Assembly (NCBI GenBank): GCA_023053685.1
Contig: JALIGW010000005.1
Location: 51,511,742 to 51,575,741 of the forward strand
DNA length: 64,000 nt
Origin: Diadophis punctatus similis
Lineage: Eukaryota > Chordata > Lepidosauria > Squamata > Dipsadidae
Direction of reading: 5' to 3'
Shown: piece after piece, positions 46,144 to 57,237 of the stretch
How the letters are laid out: each line of letters opens with the position of its first letter
Position numbering within the stretch: the first letter of the stretch is position 1
Notes under the pieces: model-generated
What the model was told of the DNA's origin: nothing
The model's input: only the letters and a program-made list of their open reading frames with translations
Databases searched by the model: none
Translations under genes and position numbers: made by a program

Positions 46144-48260
46144 ATGCTGGTAGGCAGAAGCAGAATTTTTTTCCTAATTTTCCTCCTCAGTTCAGATGAA
46201 TCTGTTCCTTCTACTGTAACATCAGTTAAAGGGAAAAGACACAAAAAACACAGGAAAATATTTACCAATGTGATTAGGAAACCACAAGTAAGGGAAACTG
46301 CACACAAATATCTTCAAATTCATCCCCAAGTCAGTAGACAGGCTGTAAAAAAGTATACATCTAATAACCCCTATGTTAATCAGTCACAAATGAGATCAAT
46401 GCCTTGGACTAATAAATATTTGTCTGGTTTTAAATATGAACCTCAGATTGATTACTCCAGGGACAAGGTTGTTGATCTCGGACCCCGGTTACCCTGTGCC
46501 TGGTGCCATGCTGGTCCTCTCGCCCATCCTGTTTAACATTTACATGAAACTGCTGGGGAAGACCATCCGTTGACATGGGGTGAGTTTTCAACAGTACGCT
46601 GACGACACCCAGCTGTACATCTCCACCCCATTTCAATTCAAGGAGACAGTGAATGTAATGTGCCAATGCCTGGACAATATCAGGATCTGGATGGGGAGGA
46701 ACAGGCTCAAGCTCAACCCTGACAAGACTGAGTGGTTCTGGATATTGCCCCCTAAGGACTATGTTGACTGACCCTCCTTGGTTCTTGGGGGAGAAAAACT
46801 AACTCCCTCAGAACGGATTCGCAATTTGGGAGGTCTACAATTAGACCAACATCTTACAGCTGTGGCTAGGGGAGCCTTTGCACAGGTTCGCCTGGTGCAC
46901 CAATTGCAACCATACTTGGAGAAGGAGGCTCTACTCATGTTCACTCATGCCCTTGTCACCTCTCAATTGGACTACTGTAATGCACTCTACATGGGGCTAC
47001 CCTGGAAGAGTATCCAGACTTCAACTGGTGCAAAATGTGCGTGCTGTGGTGGGTGTCTCAAGATACACCCACGTAACACCCATACTCCACCAGCTGCACT
47101 GGTTGCTCATTGGTTTCCGGGTGCAATTCAAAGTGTTGATTTTCATCTTTAAAGCCCTACATAGCTTAGGACCAGGTTACCTCCAGGACCGCATCCTACC
47201 TCATACTTCTCTTCAACCGGTCAGGTCCCAAAGAGTGGGCCTCTTCCAGGTCCCATCAACCAAACAATGTCGGCTGGCGGGGCCTAGGGGGAGGACCTTC
47301 TCTGTGGGGGCCCCTGTTCTCTGGAACCAACTACACCCAGGGATATGAATTATCCCCACCTTGCTGGCCTTCCAAAAAGCCGTTAAGACATGGCTCTTCC
47401 TGCAGGCGGGGCTTTGAGACAATTTCACATCTTAGGTCTCCCCCACGTATGTATGATTTTGTATGTTTTTTAAATTCATTTTAAACTGTTATTTAATTTT
47501 TATATTGTTAAGTTGTTCTTTAAATGTTGTATGCCACCCTGAGTCCCCAGGGCGTAGGGCGGCATATAAGAACACTAAAATAAATAAATAAAATAAATAA
47601 ATGCTCTAAAGTTGCAGGATGACAGCCCCAGGATGTGCTGCAGTGCTGGTAAAATACACCTCCCTCCCCTTCAGCCCTCCCCTGAACCTTTACACAGCCT
47701 TCTTACCCACCAATGGCAAAGCATTTTCTTTCTGCTGTCCAGAAGTACAATGGATGCTTCCAAATTATGTCTTTTGGAGCCAGAGAGATGAAGGAGGGAA
47801 ATTTTATGCCAACATTCAAAGTGCAGGGACAGGTCTACCACAGGATAGAGAGTATCATGGAGGGACCTCAGCAGCAGCCTTCATTACTCCAGATATACTT
47901 TGTTGGTGATGATGACAATGAGAGGGACATCTATTGTGGAATCTACCCAGGCATTAATCCACAACTGATTAGCCAACTGCAGAAGTTGCTGTGTGAACAC
48001 AAGTATAAGTCTGCTGTTGATTCTATTCCTAAGGGCCACAAGGACTTCTGATTAATGCCAATGGGAAGCCTTCTGGAGAGCACCGAGATCATTTCAATGC
48101 CCCCACGACTACAGAAGTGGTTGTTCTCATTGTCGGCCAGGATTTTGAGAAGAGAAATATCGTTCTTCACAGCAGAGACAACAGGTTGTTATGAATCAGT
48201 GAGATGTACCTTGTCTATGATGCTCTCCAGTACCCTCTGATGTTCTGCCATGGAGAAGAT
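46144..48260 (+). pseudogene. Helitron-like N-terminal domain, two pieces
   Basis: Piece one (46144-46480) ends with MPWTNKYLSGFKYEPQIDY, a segment I associate with the start of animal Helitron proteins. After the inserted LINE, piece two (about 47607-48260) has a CCSAGK cysteine patch, then QKYNGCFQIMSFGARE, NFMPTFKVQGQVYHRI and LQIYFVGDDDNERD, all characteristic of the Helitron-like N domain. A frame change near 48050 moves on to FNAPTTTEVVVLIVGQDFEK-like and DALQYPLMF codons. The HUH nuclease and helicase are absent, so no active transposase can come from it. Confidence 0.85.
46480..47607 (+). mobile_element. CR1/L3-type LINE inserted in the Helitron
   Basis: A 5'-truncated LINE starting in the reverse-transcriptase palm. 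In order: LSPILFNIYMKLLGK, QYADDTQLYIST (YADD box, about 46594), IRIWMGRNRLKLNPDKTEW, then in a new frame GGLQLDQHLTAVARGAFAQV and EALLMFTHALVTSQLDYCNA, then FKALHSLGPGYLQDRILP and LWNQLHPG. The 3' UTR carries CCACCCTGAGTCCCCAGGG and GGGCGGCATATAAGAAC, then AAATA units. Three or so frame breaks. It is the most complete copy of this family here. Confidence 0.9.
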
Positions 48261-48330
48261 GGCTATCTATATATGTAAAAGCTAAAACCACTCACGCTGT
48301 AATCAGGAAATCTCCAGAACCATAAAACCT

Positions 48331-48508
48331 TTCTGACAATGAGAACAATCAACCAATGGAACAGCTTGCCTTCGGAAGTTGTAGGAGCTTCATCACTTGA
48401 GATTTTCAGGAAGAGATTGGACTGCCATTTGTCAGAAATGGTGTAGGGTCTCCTGCTTGAGCAGGGGGTTGGACTAGAAGACCTACAAGGCCCCTTTGTT
48501 AATCTGTT
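48331..48508 (+). mobile_element. CR1 LINE 3' end inserted in the second Helitron
   Basis: Contains CTGACAATGAGAACAATCAACC, GGAACAGCTTGCC, GGGGGTTGGACTAGAAGACC. The Helitron sequence on each side is continuous apart from it, and AAACCT/AAGCCT at the two junctions may be the target duplication. Confidence 0.88.
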
Positions 48509-48689
48509 AAAAGCCTACAAACTTGAAATTTGCCACGTATCTTTCTCTGGGCTTCTAAGTGCTCAGCCCTCTGATGCTAAGGAGTACTACTTCCCCTACC
48601 CACCTGAAAAGAAATCTGTTCCAAATGCAAAACACAAGCAGATGGAGAGAAGTTTCACATTCAGTTTTACTTTCACAGCAGCAAGCAGG

Positions 48690-48835
48690 GGATAGGATAG
48701 GGAGGTTTCTGTGGGGCAAGACTGAGGGAGAGAAGGAGATAGGGGAGGCTTCTGTGGGGCAAGCCTGAAGGAGAGAAAGGAAGAGGAGAGGATTCTGTGG
48801 AGGAAGCCTGAAGAGAGAAGGGGATAGGAGAGACC
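48690..48835 (+). repeat. Helitron subterminal minisatellite, about 3 units
   Basis: Units of roughly 45-50 bp built around TTCTGTGGGGCAAGCCTGA and GGGAGAGAAGG. The reverse complement of the same array is at 63776-63931. Confidence 0.8.
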
Positions 48836-48923
48836 AAATGTAACTTTTTATTAATTTTCAATCTATGTCAATTTATCAAGCACGATCACATAGTTCCTTA
48901 GCGAAGCACGGATATTAAGCTAG

Positions 48924-50739
48924 TCGTTACATATGACAAGGCAAAGGGAAAACAGTGGCTTTAAAATCACACATTACTTTAATATGCTTCAGAAGTAACC
49001 ATGTATTCACTTATCAGAAAGTAAGCTCCATTGAATGTAACTCCATTTCTTTTTGAATGCCAAAATTTTAGCAATGTGATGTTGACAGTATTTTTTTCCT
49101 TTTTCTTTCTAGTTGTTTCTTTTTCCCAACTTTTGTTTGAAAGTTAAAAGTTAGAAAAAGATACCCTACTTAGTTTACAATCAAGCTTTGCCAGATAAAA
49201 TAAGCAATAGACATATTTTCTTCTTTTTTAAATTACTCAGCATTTTCTTTTTGTGGGATGTAGTTGGATTTTCCCTCCTTCTGATTTTTTTCAAGTAAAA
49301 GAAATAATATGCCAGAAATTAGATTGGCTTTAATCCATAATATGCTATTTTTATTGACAAGGTCATTAGAAATAATGGAGAATTAAATATAAATTGAAAT
49401 AATATTAGATGCTAATTAACAAAAGGTTAAATATAATCATTTATTTCCATTCAATAGTTCTTAAATTAACATATCTACACCTAATGTTAGCAATCCTTTG
49501 TTAATTTTCAACTGTTGTTCAATGTTGCCCTCTCCTGGATTGATAGAAGGCATAACTATAATATTCATAATATTATAAACCTTTGTCTAATTTGAATGTG
49601 TGGGCTCTCATTTATATTTATAATACAACAGCAACACATATGCTATTATTGCAGCAATTAAATCCATTATGTCTATTAAATCTTGAACGCAGTGGAGTTC
49701 ATTATAATGTTGATTACTTAAAAACGTATCTTGAGATTTGTGACACAAAATCTAACATACATGACTTCCTTTGTTAGTAGAAAATGCAGTTAATTCTAGA
49801 ACACTCACAAAGTTAATGCAAACCAAAGAGCATGTTATTGCAAAAACATACAGATTGAAAAATTGTGTTCAAACAAATAATTAAAATCACCTCTCCAGAG
49901 ATTACCTAAAAATAAAAATTAGTTCGTTATTGGATTCTTCTCAGTTAATGACTCCTTATAATCATATGAGGATGCCATATAGGTTTTGATGTACATTTAG
50001 GCAGCTCAATGTTTGAAACTTATTTCTGCCAGCTCCAATGCCACTGCCATGATAGTGGTTGTGGAACAGCTCATTGGCACATTTTGTGGGGAGACTTTCA
50101 ATATTTCAGAAAAAATTAACAATCAGTTCTTGCGGGTCAGTGCAAGTTGATTCCAGTATACCACTGCATATAGATCATAATATCTGACCATAGGTTCCAT
50201 AAAATGAATTTCAGTGTCATCTTTCAATAACTATTTCAGCGATTGGACAATCAGAGGACCGAGAAGATTATCAACCAGATGAACAGGAGATGGATTCACA
50301 GCTACAGACTCACAAGAATTCCCAAAAGAAATATCTGAGAGGAGAAACTGTCTGAAAGAAAACCAAATCAGTGCCAAAAACCAAACAAACATGCAACGTG
50401 GCATCCTGGAGTAAGTACTGCTGCAGAGCAAGAAAAACAGTTCAAGCTGATTATGGTTTCGTGTCAGTTTGGATTAGAAAAGAATTATATAGTCACTTTC
50501 TCTTTCTTTTAGGTAGTGCACAGTTTTCTCTCTTGGAAGTGAAAGCAAAGCTTGCTTAGGAGGGAATTAGAACCTGGCAAAAAGTTAAAATATAAAAGTG
50601 ATTAGTTTATGGAGTGGTTGTACAACTTTACACTTGTGTGAAAACTGAATTTATATATAAAGAATGTCATTCTTTTTCCCTTAACGAATGCAAGCTGACA
50701 AGAATGAATGGAAAAACAAGAGAGGAATTAGTTCATTTA
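48924..50739. other. No recognised feature
   Basis: About 1.8 kb of AT-rich sequence without gene or repeat ends that I recognise. Confidence 0.4.
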
Positions 50740-51037
50740 AGCATGTTGAGAAAATATTAGGCAAAATGTTTATTGAAAGAGTACAAAATTTATTACCGTA
50801 ATAAGCCACTGGACAGTGCAATGCAGATTTATGCTCTTCAGAATCACCCTGAGAAGTCTATGAATGTGAGAAGGTTTGCTGCAGATTTATTGATCTAAAG
50901 AAAATATATGATAAAATCAATAAGTTTCAGATGTAGAAAAGAAAGCATAAATATAGAAGTGAAGGTTGGATTCTGAATTTTGTAAAAGCAATACTGAAAA
51001 TAAAACATGCTAAGGAATGCTTACGATGACATTAGAC

Positions 51038-51161
51038 CAGGGGTGTCAAACTCGCAGCATCATGTGATGTATCATGACTTTTTTCCCCTTTGCTAAATTG
51101 GGCATGGGCGTGCCCAGCATGTGACACATCTGGCCTGCGGGCCGCAAGTTTGACAGTCCTC
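51038..51161. mobile_element. Short hAT MITE, 124 bp
   Basis: Starts CAGGGGTGTCAAACTCGC; the right end reads, on minus, GAGGACTGTCAAACTTGCGG. Flanks CATTAGAC (51030-51037) and CATTAGTT (51162-51169) agree in 6 of 8 positions, fitting a hAT duplication. Interior has GGCCTGCGGGCCGC. Confidence 0.85.
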
Positions 51162-51333
51162 CATTAGTTCTCAATGTGTGTGCAAATTTTAATGTAAATT
51201 AGGCTGTATTGTTAGCTGAGAACTAAATGAATTGTTGTGAGTCTTAGATTGCATGATGTAACAAGAGTATGGATCAAAAATTTAATGTATAGAAAATTAG
51301 GGCAATTGTATTTGACAGGGGAAATGGAGTAAA

Positions 51334-51488
51334 TAGCAATAGCAATAGCATTTAGACTTACAGTATATACCGCTTCATAGTGCTTTTACAGCCCTCTCTA
51401 AGTGGTTTACAGAGTCAGCATAATGTCCCCAACAATCTGGGTGCTCATTTTACCCACCTCAGAAGGATGGAAGGCTGAGTCAACCTTG
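51334..51488 (-). mobile_element. Sauria-type SINE, 5'-truncated, antisense
   Basis: Shows, antisense, the AGCAAT tail, TATATACCGCTTCATAGTGC, CCTCTCTAAGTGGTTTACAG and GGATGGAAGGCTGAGTCAACC. The tRNA-like head is missing, so it has no promoter. Confidence 0.93.
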
Positions 51489-51900
51489 TGTATAACAAGT
51501 TATTCACAAATATAAATGGTAACTATGAATTTGTGTACCTTGGTAGAATGTTTATTGAACTATAAAAATAGATGGAGGAAATTTAATAGTAATAAAAAAA
51601 ATAATGGTAGCATTTTGCCTGTGATGTGGAATAAATATTTGCTTAAAAAAGTGAAAATAGTTTTGTATAAAGAGCCTACATTTCCTTAATTTAGTTATAT
51701 AGAAGTGAAAGTCAAATATTAAGAATACTAAAAGCAAGTTGGATCAGGGAATGGATTACTCAGAATGTATGTGGTAAAAGAAGAGATGGGATCAAAAATG
51801 CATGAGCACTAGATAAATATGGATTGAATACAATAGTAGGCATTGAGTAAAGACTTACTGTACATTAAGGTGATTTTATCATTAGAGAAAATGAATGAGC

Positions 51901-52223
51901 ATTCAATGAATAAATATGATATGTGACAGGCTTATAAACTAAGACTAAGGACACCTAATCTTTTGAATGCCAAAGCCTATGGAGTTTGAGATCATAAGAT
52001 GACCAAGTCATCCACTAATCAAAATTTGAGTTAAAGTCTGTCATCCTGCAGCAATGGAAGATTCTACTTCAAATATTTTAAAAGTAAGTGTACTCTTTCA
52101 ACTACTTATCATTCATAACACCATTTAGTAATATTTTGTCTCCTAGAGTTTCTTGGGTGATTGAAATAGCTCATAAATAGAACAAATAAACACATTTTTA
52201 AAATTAACTGTGATAATTGGGGG
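51901..52223. other. No recognised feature
   Basis: Spacer of about 320 bp, AT-rich. Confidence 0.35.
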
Positions 52224-52598
52224 TGTTAAGGTGAGAATAAATCTCATAGAGGCGATGTGGATCTTTTCTTGGAATTCAGATATTTAGAAATAAAGCCGAG
52301 ATTAAAAGTCTAATAGAAAATATTTATTTTGGTATAAAAACTGAATATAAGAGCGTTTATTAAATTAAATTATTAAAAACAATAAATCCTGAATAGTTCC
52401 ATTCTTGCTAATAAATCATGACCGCTTCCAGTCAGAATCAAAGGCAGAATAATAATAATGGAGAATCAGGAATGCACACATGCGCATAAGATCACATCAC
52501 ATGTCCTGCTTGTATTGGAATGTACCATAATATTAGAATAGGGATGCATCACCCTGCATAGACATACAACTGACAATATTCACTATGTGACGGGTGGG
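52224..52598 (-). repeat. Solo LTR, family 1, copy B
   Basis: Matches the LTR at 18420-18758 along its length, with insertions such as AATAATAATAATGG. Ends near GTGACGGG at right and TGTTAAGGTG at left; both are more degraded than in copy A, so the exact borders are estimates. Confidence 0.65.
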
Positions 52599-53169
52599 GG
52601 GTTCAGAAACCAGTGAGATGAACTGTTCTGAACACCACGGAATATGATCTTCAACTCCCATCAGTAAAATCCAACATCTGGTCATTTTCATATTCTTATG
52701 AAATTGCTGTCTTGGATATTATTTCTGTAATATTTCTGTAATTCTGTAAAGGCTTCTCTTTAAGAAAAGGTGAGCATTAATATAGCCAAACAACCCAATG
52801 GAAACAAGGTTATGTGGGAAGCATTCAGAGAAACATCTGGAAATAGTAAAACAGCTGTAAAGAAAATGAGTTGACAAGGCCAAATATTGGGTTGCCAAGG
52901 ATGAAAACAATGTTAACAGTAAGGGAATTTCCTCCCTCCAACTCAAAAAGGAGATTGGCCACACAACCATATTTATTATATCAAAAGAAAGAATGTTCCA
53001 GCCCAGCAATGTGCACACAGACCTTCAAACCATAATGTATCACACATAGGCTGTCTTTGGCACATGGGTATGATCATGTGGAAGCACTTTTGTGACATAT
53101 TTCCAGGAATTTCTTAGGTTTTTAAAATTTATGTATTTAAATTATAGTTGTTTATGTGTCAGGATAATG
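52599..53169. other. No recognised feature
   Basis: AT-rich spacer. The 99-codon minus frame 52719-53018 has no known domain. Confidence 0.4.
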
Positions 53170-53579
53170 CAGGTAGTCCTCAACTTATGACCATAATTGA
53201 GCCTCAAATGTTAATCAAAACTCATTGCAGTTGTAAGTAAAAATACCACATGACCATGTTTAATTTTATGACTGTTTTTATAATGCTTGTTAAGAGAACC
53301 CATATAATGGTCGTAATTGTGAAACCAGTTTATGAAATAGGCATTTTTTTCTGGAAAACCACAAAAAAGTCACAAAACATGATCATGCAACCATGGGATG
53401 CTGCAACTGGTTGTAAATGTGAATCAGTTGCCAAGCACTCAAAATGTGATCACAAGACTATCGGGTTAGTGTGGCAGTTGTAACTTTAAGATAAGTAACT
53501 TCTAAGTAACTTCTTTGAGTCCGATATAACGTCAAATGATTATCAAGCAATCAACTGTCTATACGCTGAGAACCACCTG
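53170..53579. mobile_element. Foldback DNA repeat of the CAGGTAGTCCTC family
   Basis: Starts CAGGTAGTCCTCAACTTATG; the right end read on minus is CAGGTGGTTCTCAGCGTATAG, an imperfect inverted terminus. Inside are paired ATGACC/GTCGTAA and TGATCA/ATGCAACC motifs. Fragments of the same family are at 12907, 13770, 58415 and 59187. I find no clear target duplication, so the superfamily (probably hAT-like from the CAG start) is unproven. Confidence 0.7.
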
Positions 53580-53770
53580 TAATCTCCAAGAAGCACACAA
53601 GCAACATAGATTATTTATGGTCAAAATTATTTTTATAAAACAGCAAGCCTCTAAGATCCTTCTTAGAGAGCATTTAGTAAGAGTAGTTCTGAGGTATGAA
53701 GAAGAAAGCCAAGTCCAGATGAGTAGTTTTCCATTGTGGTTATTACCTTCTTCCCTCTTCAGGATTCTCC
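53580..53770. other. Short spacer
   Basis: No recognised feature. Confidence 0.35.
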
Positions 53771-54169
53771 TGTCAGGGTTCCAAGTAATAGACCCACAGC
53801 AAGCAAAGCTCCGAGGCAGGTAGATTCCTCAAAGAATAGTTTTATTGGATATATCATATTGGCACACATCTGGTGAAAACTGACTCTGAAGGTTCCCGTG
53901 GTTTTCACCTGATTAAAAGTGAAAGGTTTTCCCTTTCCCCAAACAATCAGTCACGTGGGTCAATCAAGGTTCTGTCTGGTTGCCGGGTAACATCACTCCT
54001 CCTCTCTCTCTGACTAGGTGTGAGAATGTCCTTGGTTCCCAAGCGAAAGTATTTTGTTTTGGCTACAAAACCCCAGCTATCTCTATTCCCCCCTCCGTAG
54101 CCCTCCGCTCCACTGTGGCATCACTGAAGTGGCAAAATGGCTTCGGTCAGGCCAGCTTCAGGGTTGACA
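53771..54169 (-). repeat. Solo LTR, family 2, with perfect 5 bp duplication
   Basis: The edges are TGTCAGGGTT at left and AGGGTTGACA at right, an inverted pair with TG...CA ends. The flanks are TCTCC at 53766-53770 and TCTCC at 54170-54174. On the minus strand AATAAAACTATTC near 53835-53847 is a polyadenylation-like signal close to the 3' end. There is no internal coding region: recombination between two LTRs is the usual route to such a remnant. Not similar to family 1. Confidence 0.88.
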
Positions 54170-54174
54170 TCTCC

Positions 54175-56781
54175 CTTTTTCCAGAACACAACTCTCAATG
54201 TAGCTGCTATTCTTCAGCACATTTTTAAAAGTGTGAATTCCCAAAATGGATCAAGCTTTTTGTTTTTGAAAACAGCACTATCGTGAACTCACTGAAGCAT
54301 ATTATTTAGCATTCCGAGAAAGCTTTTAAAACTAGGGAGGTGGAGGAGAAAAGCCTTCAGATGGCTGGGGAAAAAAATGTCATGATGAAGGAAGTAAAAG
54401 ACTTTGGTAAGTGGCACTTTAAGACTGATTATCTTCTTCCCAAGTTTTGTTACTGTGCCAATATGCTTAAACTGTGTGGAAAGGAGATGATTTATTTGCT
54501 TGCATAAAATAGGCCAGCTGCAGATGTTGAGCTCAAAGATGCAATTTTGTACACATCTTATACCCTAGGGACCATTATACAGTTCATGTAGGGTCCTTAT
54601 ATCAAATTTGCAAAAAAAATATGGCAATGTTATCTCTGAAGAAGAAATGGAGAGCTGTTAGTTTTGTCGATGAAGTAGTTATCTGATTTTCTTTCCGTCT
54701 CTTTTTTCACACATCTGTTTTGCTTCATCCTCAACAGGTTGGCCAAGATTAGTAAATCTAGTTTCTTCTTGTATTTATTTAGCTTCCTTTGCAAACTAAA
54801 CCCTTCCATTTAGCTCTCTATCCTTTTCTGTACAGGCAAGTCTCATAGGTGTTTTTTCCAAAAGACAACTGGACTTTCTTGGTTTTTTTCTTTAAAAACT
54901 GTTCACTTTTCATCCAAAGAAGCCTCTTCAGTTCTAAATGACTGGTGGGGAATGGAAGGATTTATATGCTTTGTAGTCATTTGGTCGTTAGCACTTTGGG
55001 TGTTGATCATTAGCTAAGATGACGTGAGTCTAGTGCCTTTTTTTGTTTACTATGAAATTTGGAGGTTGAGATTATGCTTGAGACTGAAACAGTATGCTAG
55101 CTTTATTGTTATTACGATAGAATTTATGAAAATCAGTCAGGAAAGGATACTGATGGGTGTCAAAAATGTCAAGTTAAGAAATGAAGATTTAAACTAAAAT
55201 TGATGTGGGACAGCCCTTCAATAAAAATCAGGATGATTCTGCCATTCAGGGAGATTCTAAGACTCATAATCGCTACCTACAACCGGTATGCAAAACTGAA
55301 AGTAACAATTTTGCTCTTAACCTCCTTGAGCTTCAACTGTTAAATAACCACTTGAAAATATTTGTTACACCCACTCTAATGGAGTCATGATTCCATCAGC
55401 CAAATCTCCTGTGACCTTTGGGTTCTAAATACTTTTCTTAAAAAAATATGATTCCAACTGCAAAAGGAAACCAAACTAGCACTTATTCTGACCAGAAATA
55501 TCAGGTAGGCAATGACAAATGGATGATAAGCAGCATGAATATGGATCTTTGATGGTGGGGGTTGGCCCTGTGTCAACATGTAACCCTCAATTGTTAGCAC
55601 TCTTATAGATCCTACATTTAACAACTATCAAAAAGAAAGAAACCAGCCTGTTGGGCTTTTCTTCTAGCACCATTCATGTCTCAAATTCATTTTAATTTAC
55701 ATTTTGGCAGATTCAACACAAAAAAATTATAAATTTTTTTAGTGCCCTGCCAAAAAACATCTCTGCATTTTATTTCTACAATTCTCATTCAATATGGTGA
55801 AGGAATCTGCTTAGAAATGTATTCCAAAGAAAAGGAGGTTTTATTGGTCAGAATGTGGTGTCCTTGCATTTACTAGCTATGAGGTGGCCAAGGATGCATG
55901 TGACTGGTCTGTCTTTCATTGTGCAGACATTTCCCTAGTGCTCTTCATAGTAGTCTCTGGCTTCTCCTGCCTCAGTTAAATCCTAATGTTAGGCAACATT
56001 GGCTAACATCTCCCACGGGGCTTTTTAGATTGAGAAGCCTGCCAAATATTATTTTAGAGAAAATAAAAACAGTAGCATTATCATCTTTTGCCACCTCCAA
56101 TAAAAAAATAAGTTCCAAAACACCACCAGAGAAATGAAAGAAAGAGAAAGAGGGAGAGAGAAGAGGGAGAGCGAGAAGCAGAAGTCCATTTTCTCCAAAC
56201 GTTGGGGGAAGAAGATAAAAATAGATTTAGCAGAAGGGAAAATTGTCAGGAGAAAGAGATGAAAAAGGCAACTAGACATTATGTATACTCATGAAAGCTT
56301 CCAGCTTCTTTGCCAACCCTCTCTGTCATTTCAGATATATCCACTGGCTCATTGCTCAACAGCACTTGTCTAGATTTGTTAAATAATGCTAGATGAATCT
56401 CTCGCATGCCATCAGAAATAATAACTGTCTGAACTGGGGTTTTCTTTGACAAGAAATAGAAGCCAAATCCACTAACCTTTATTCAAGAACTAATGTATCT
56501 GTAGAATCCTGCTATGTCCTGGCATGATTTCAATAGCAGTTTTTTCCCCCCAGCATAATGTGGTTTCCTTTCTCCCCTATGCCACCATGCTCACTGCTAT
56601 GAAATTGCTTAACAGTGAAAGTCAGCATTTGAAGAATTTCCATTTGCAAGTCAGAAATGGGAAAGTTAGTTCAGTTGTCCATATTATAACTCTTCAAACA
56701 TTTTCTTGGATAATTACATACATACAGTTTTACAGTGCATAACCAGTGTCAGGGAAAGTGCAGTGCCATTGTCTGGTATGG
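54175..56781. other. Mostly unassigned, one possible Penelope-type trace
   Basis: At 54880-54945 the minus strand reads GAAGAGGCTTCTTTGGATGA and AAGAAAGTCCAGTTG, strings I associate loosely with Penelope-like elements of reptiles; that is a weak call. The remainder, about 1.8 kb, has AT-rich sequence, a GAGAGA-rich patch at 56140-56175, and no gene. Confidence 0.3.
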
Positions 56782-56795
56782 GCTACAACTTATAC

Positions 56796-56841
<46 letters not shown>

Positions 56842-57237
56842 CAATCTTATAGGCTACCCAACTCCCAAGGGACTCTGGGCGGCGTACAACATAAAAAATG
56901 AACAATCAATTAAAACAGTAATATAAAATGTTAACAATACACATAAAAGTTAAAAACATTTGCCATCATTCATACACAGGAGTGACCACATATATTCTCA
57001 TTGGTCTCTATCCCCATGCCTGCCGGAAGAGCCAGGTTTTAATGGCTTTACGGAAGGCCTGCAAGGTGGGCATAGTCCGGATCTCTTGGTTCCACAGAGA
57101 CGGAGCCACCACAGAGAAGGCTCTCCCCTGCAGACCCACCAACCGGCATTGCTTGGCTGACGGGACCTGGAGGAGACCAACTCTGTGGGACCTAACTGGT
57201 CGTAGGGAGGTATGTGGTAGGATGCGGTCCCGAAAAG
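56782..57237 (-). mobile_element. CR1/L3-type LINE, 3' end, antisense
   Basis: Shows antisense CCCAACTCCCAAGGGACTC, GGCGGCGTACAACAT, GAAGAGCCAGGTTTTAATGG, CAGAGAAGGCTCTCCCCTG and GGACCTGGAGGAGACCAAC. Truncated at about 57237 within ORF2. Its tail is a run of about 11 TTGA units (56796-56841) instead of AAATA. Confidence 0.88.

Larger units (their letters stand above)
45723..48265 (+). mobile_element. Helitron, coding copy, 3'-truncated and split by a LINE
   Basis: The 5' end is TCTATATATATATAAAAGTG followed by CCACTCATGCATTAATCATG and ATCTCCAGAACC, with A just outside, as expected for rolling-circle elements that insert between A and T. The body encodes the N-terminal part of a Helitron Rep/helicase protein. 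A CR1/L3-type LINE (about 46480-47607) interrupts it. The copy stops at GAAGATGGCTA, in the codons just before the Rep catalytic region, where a second Helitron starts. No helicase part and no own CTAG end are present. Confidence 0.85.
48266..48923 (+). mobile_element. Second Helitron, short, with both ends
   Basis: Starts TCTATATATGTAAAAGCTAAAACC and repeats the 5' sequence of the Helitron at 45723, including ATCTCCAGAACC, CTGATGCTAAGGAGTACTAC and CACCTGAAAAGAAATCTG. It ends AGCACGGATATTAAGCTAG, the CTAG end expected of Helitrons, followed by T. A CR1 fragment splits it at 48331-48508. A purine-rich minisatellite (about 48690-48835) sits before the 3' end. No coding capacity. Confidence 0.85.
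50740..51900 (+). mobile_element. RTE-like LINE relic with two nested insertions
   Basis: Read on the plus strand in shifting frames: KILGKMFIERVQNL near 50750, RFIDLKKIYDKINKFQM near 50885-50935 (palm block with the DLKKAYD-type motif), EFVYLGRMFIEL near 51528-51560, and REWITQNVCGKRRDGIKNA near 51750-51805 (C-terminal region). The order is that of one reverse transcriptase. A hAT MITE (51038) and a Sauria SINE (51334) lie between the blocks and therefore are younger. Very old copy with many stops. Confidence 0.65.

Noticed and set aside
54880..54990. Penelope-like element end
   Set aside because: Only short strings matched from memory; no GIY-YIG or reverse-transcriptase motif nearby, so not listed as its own feature.
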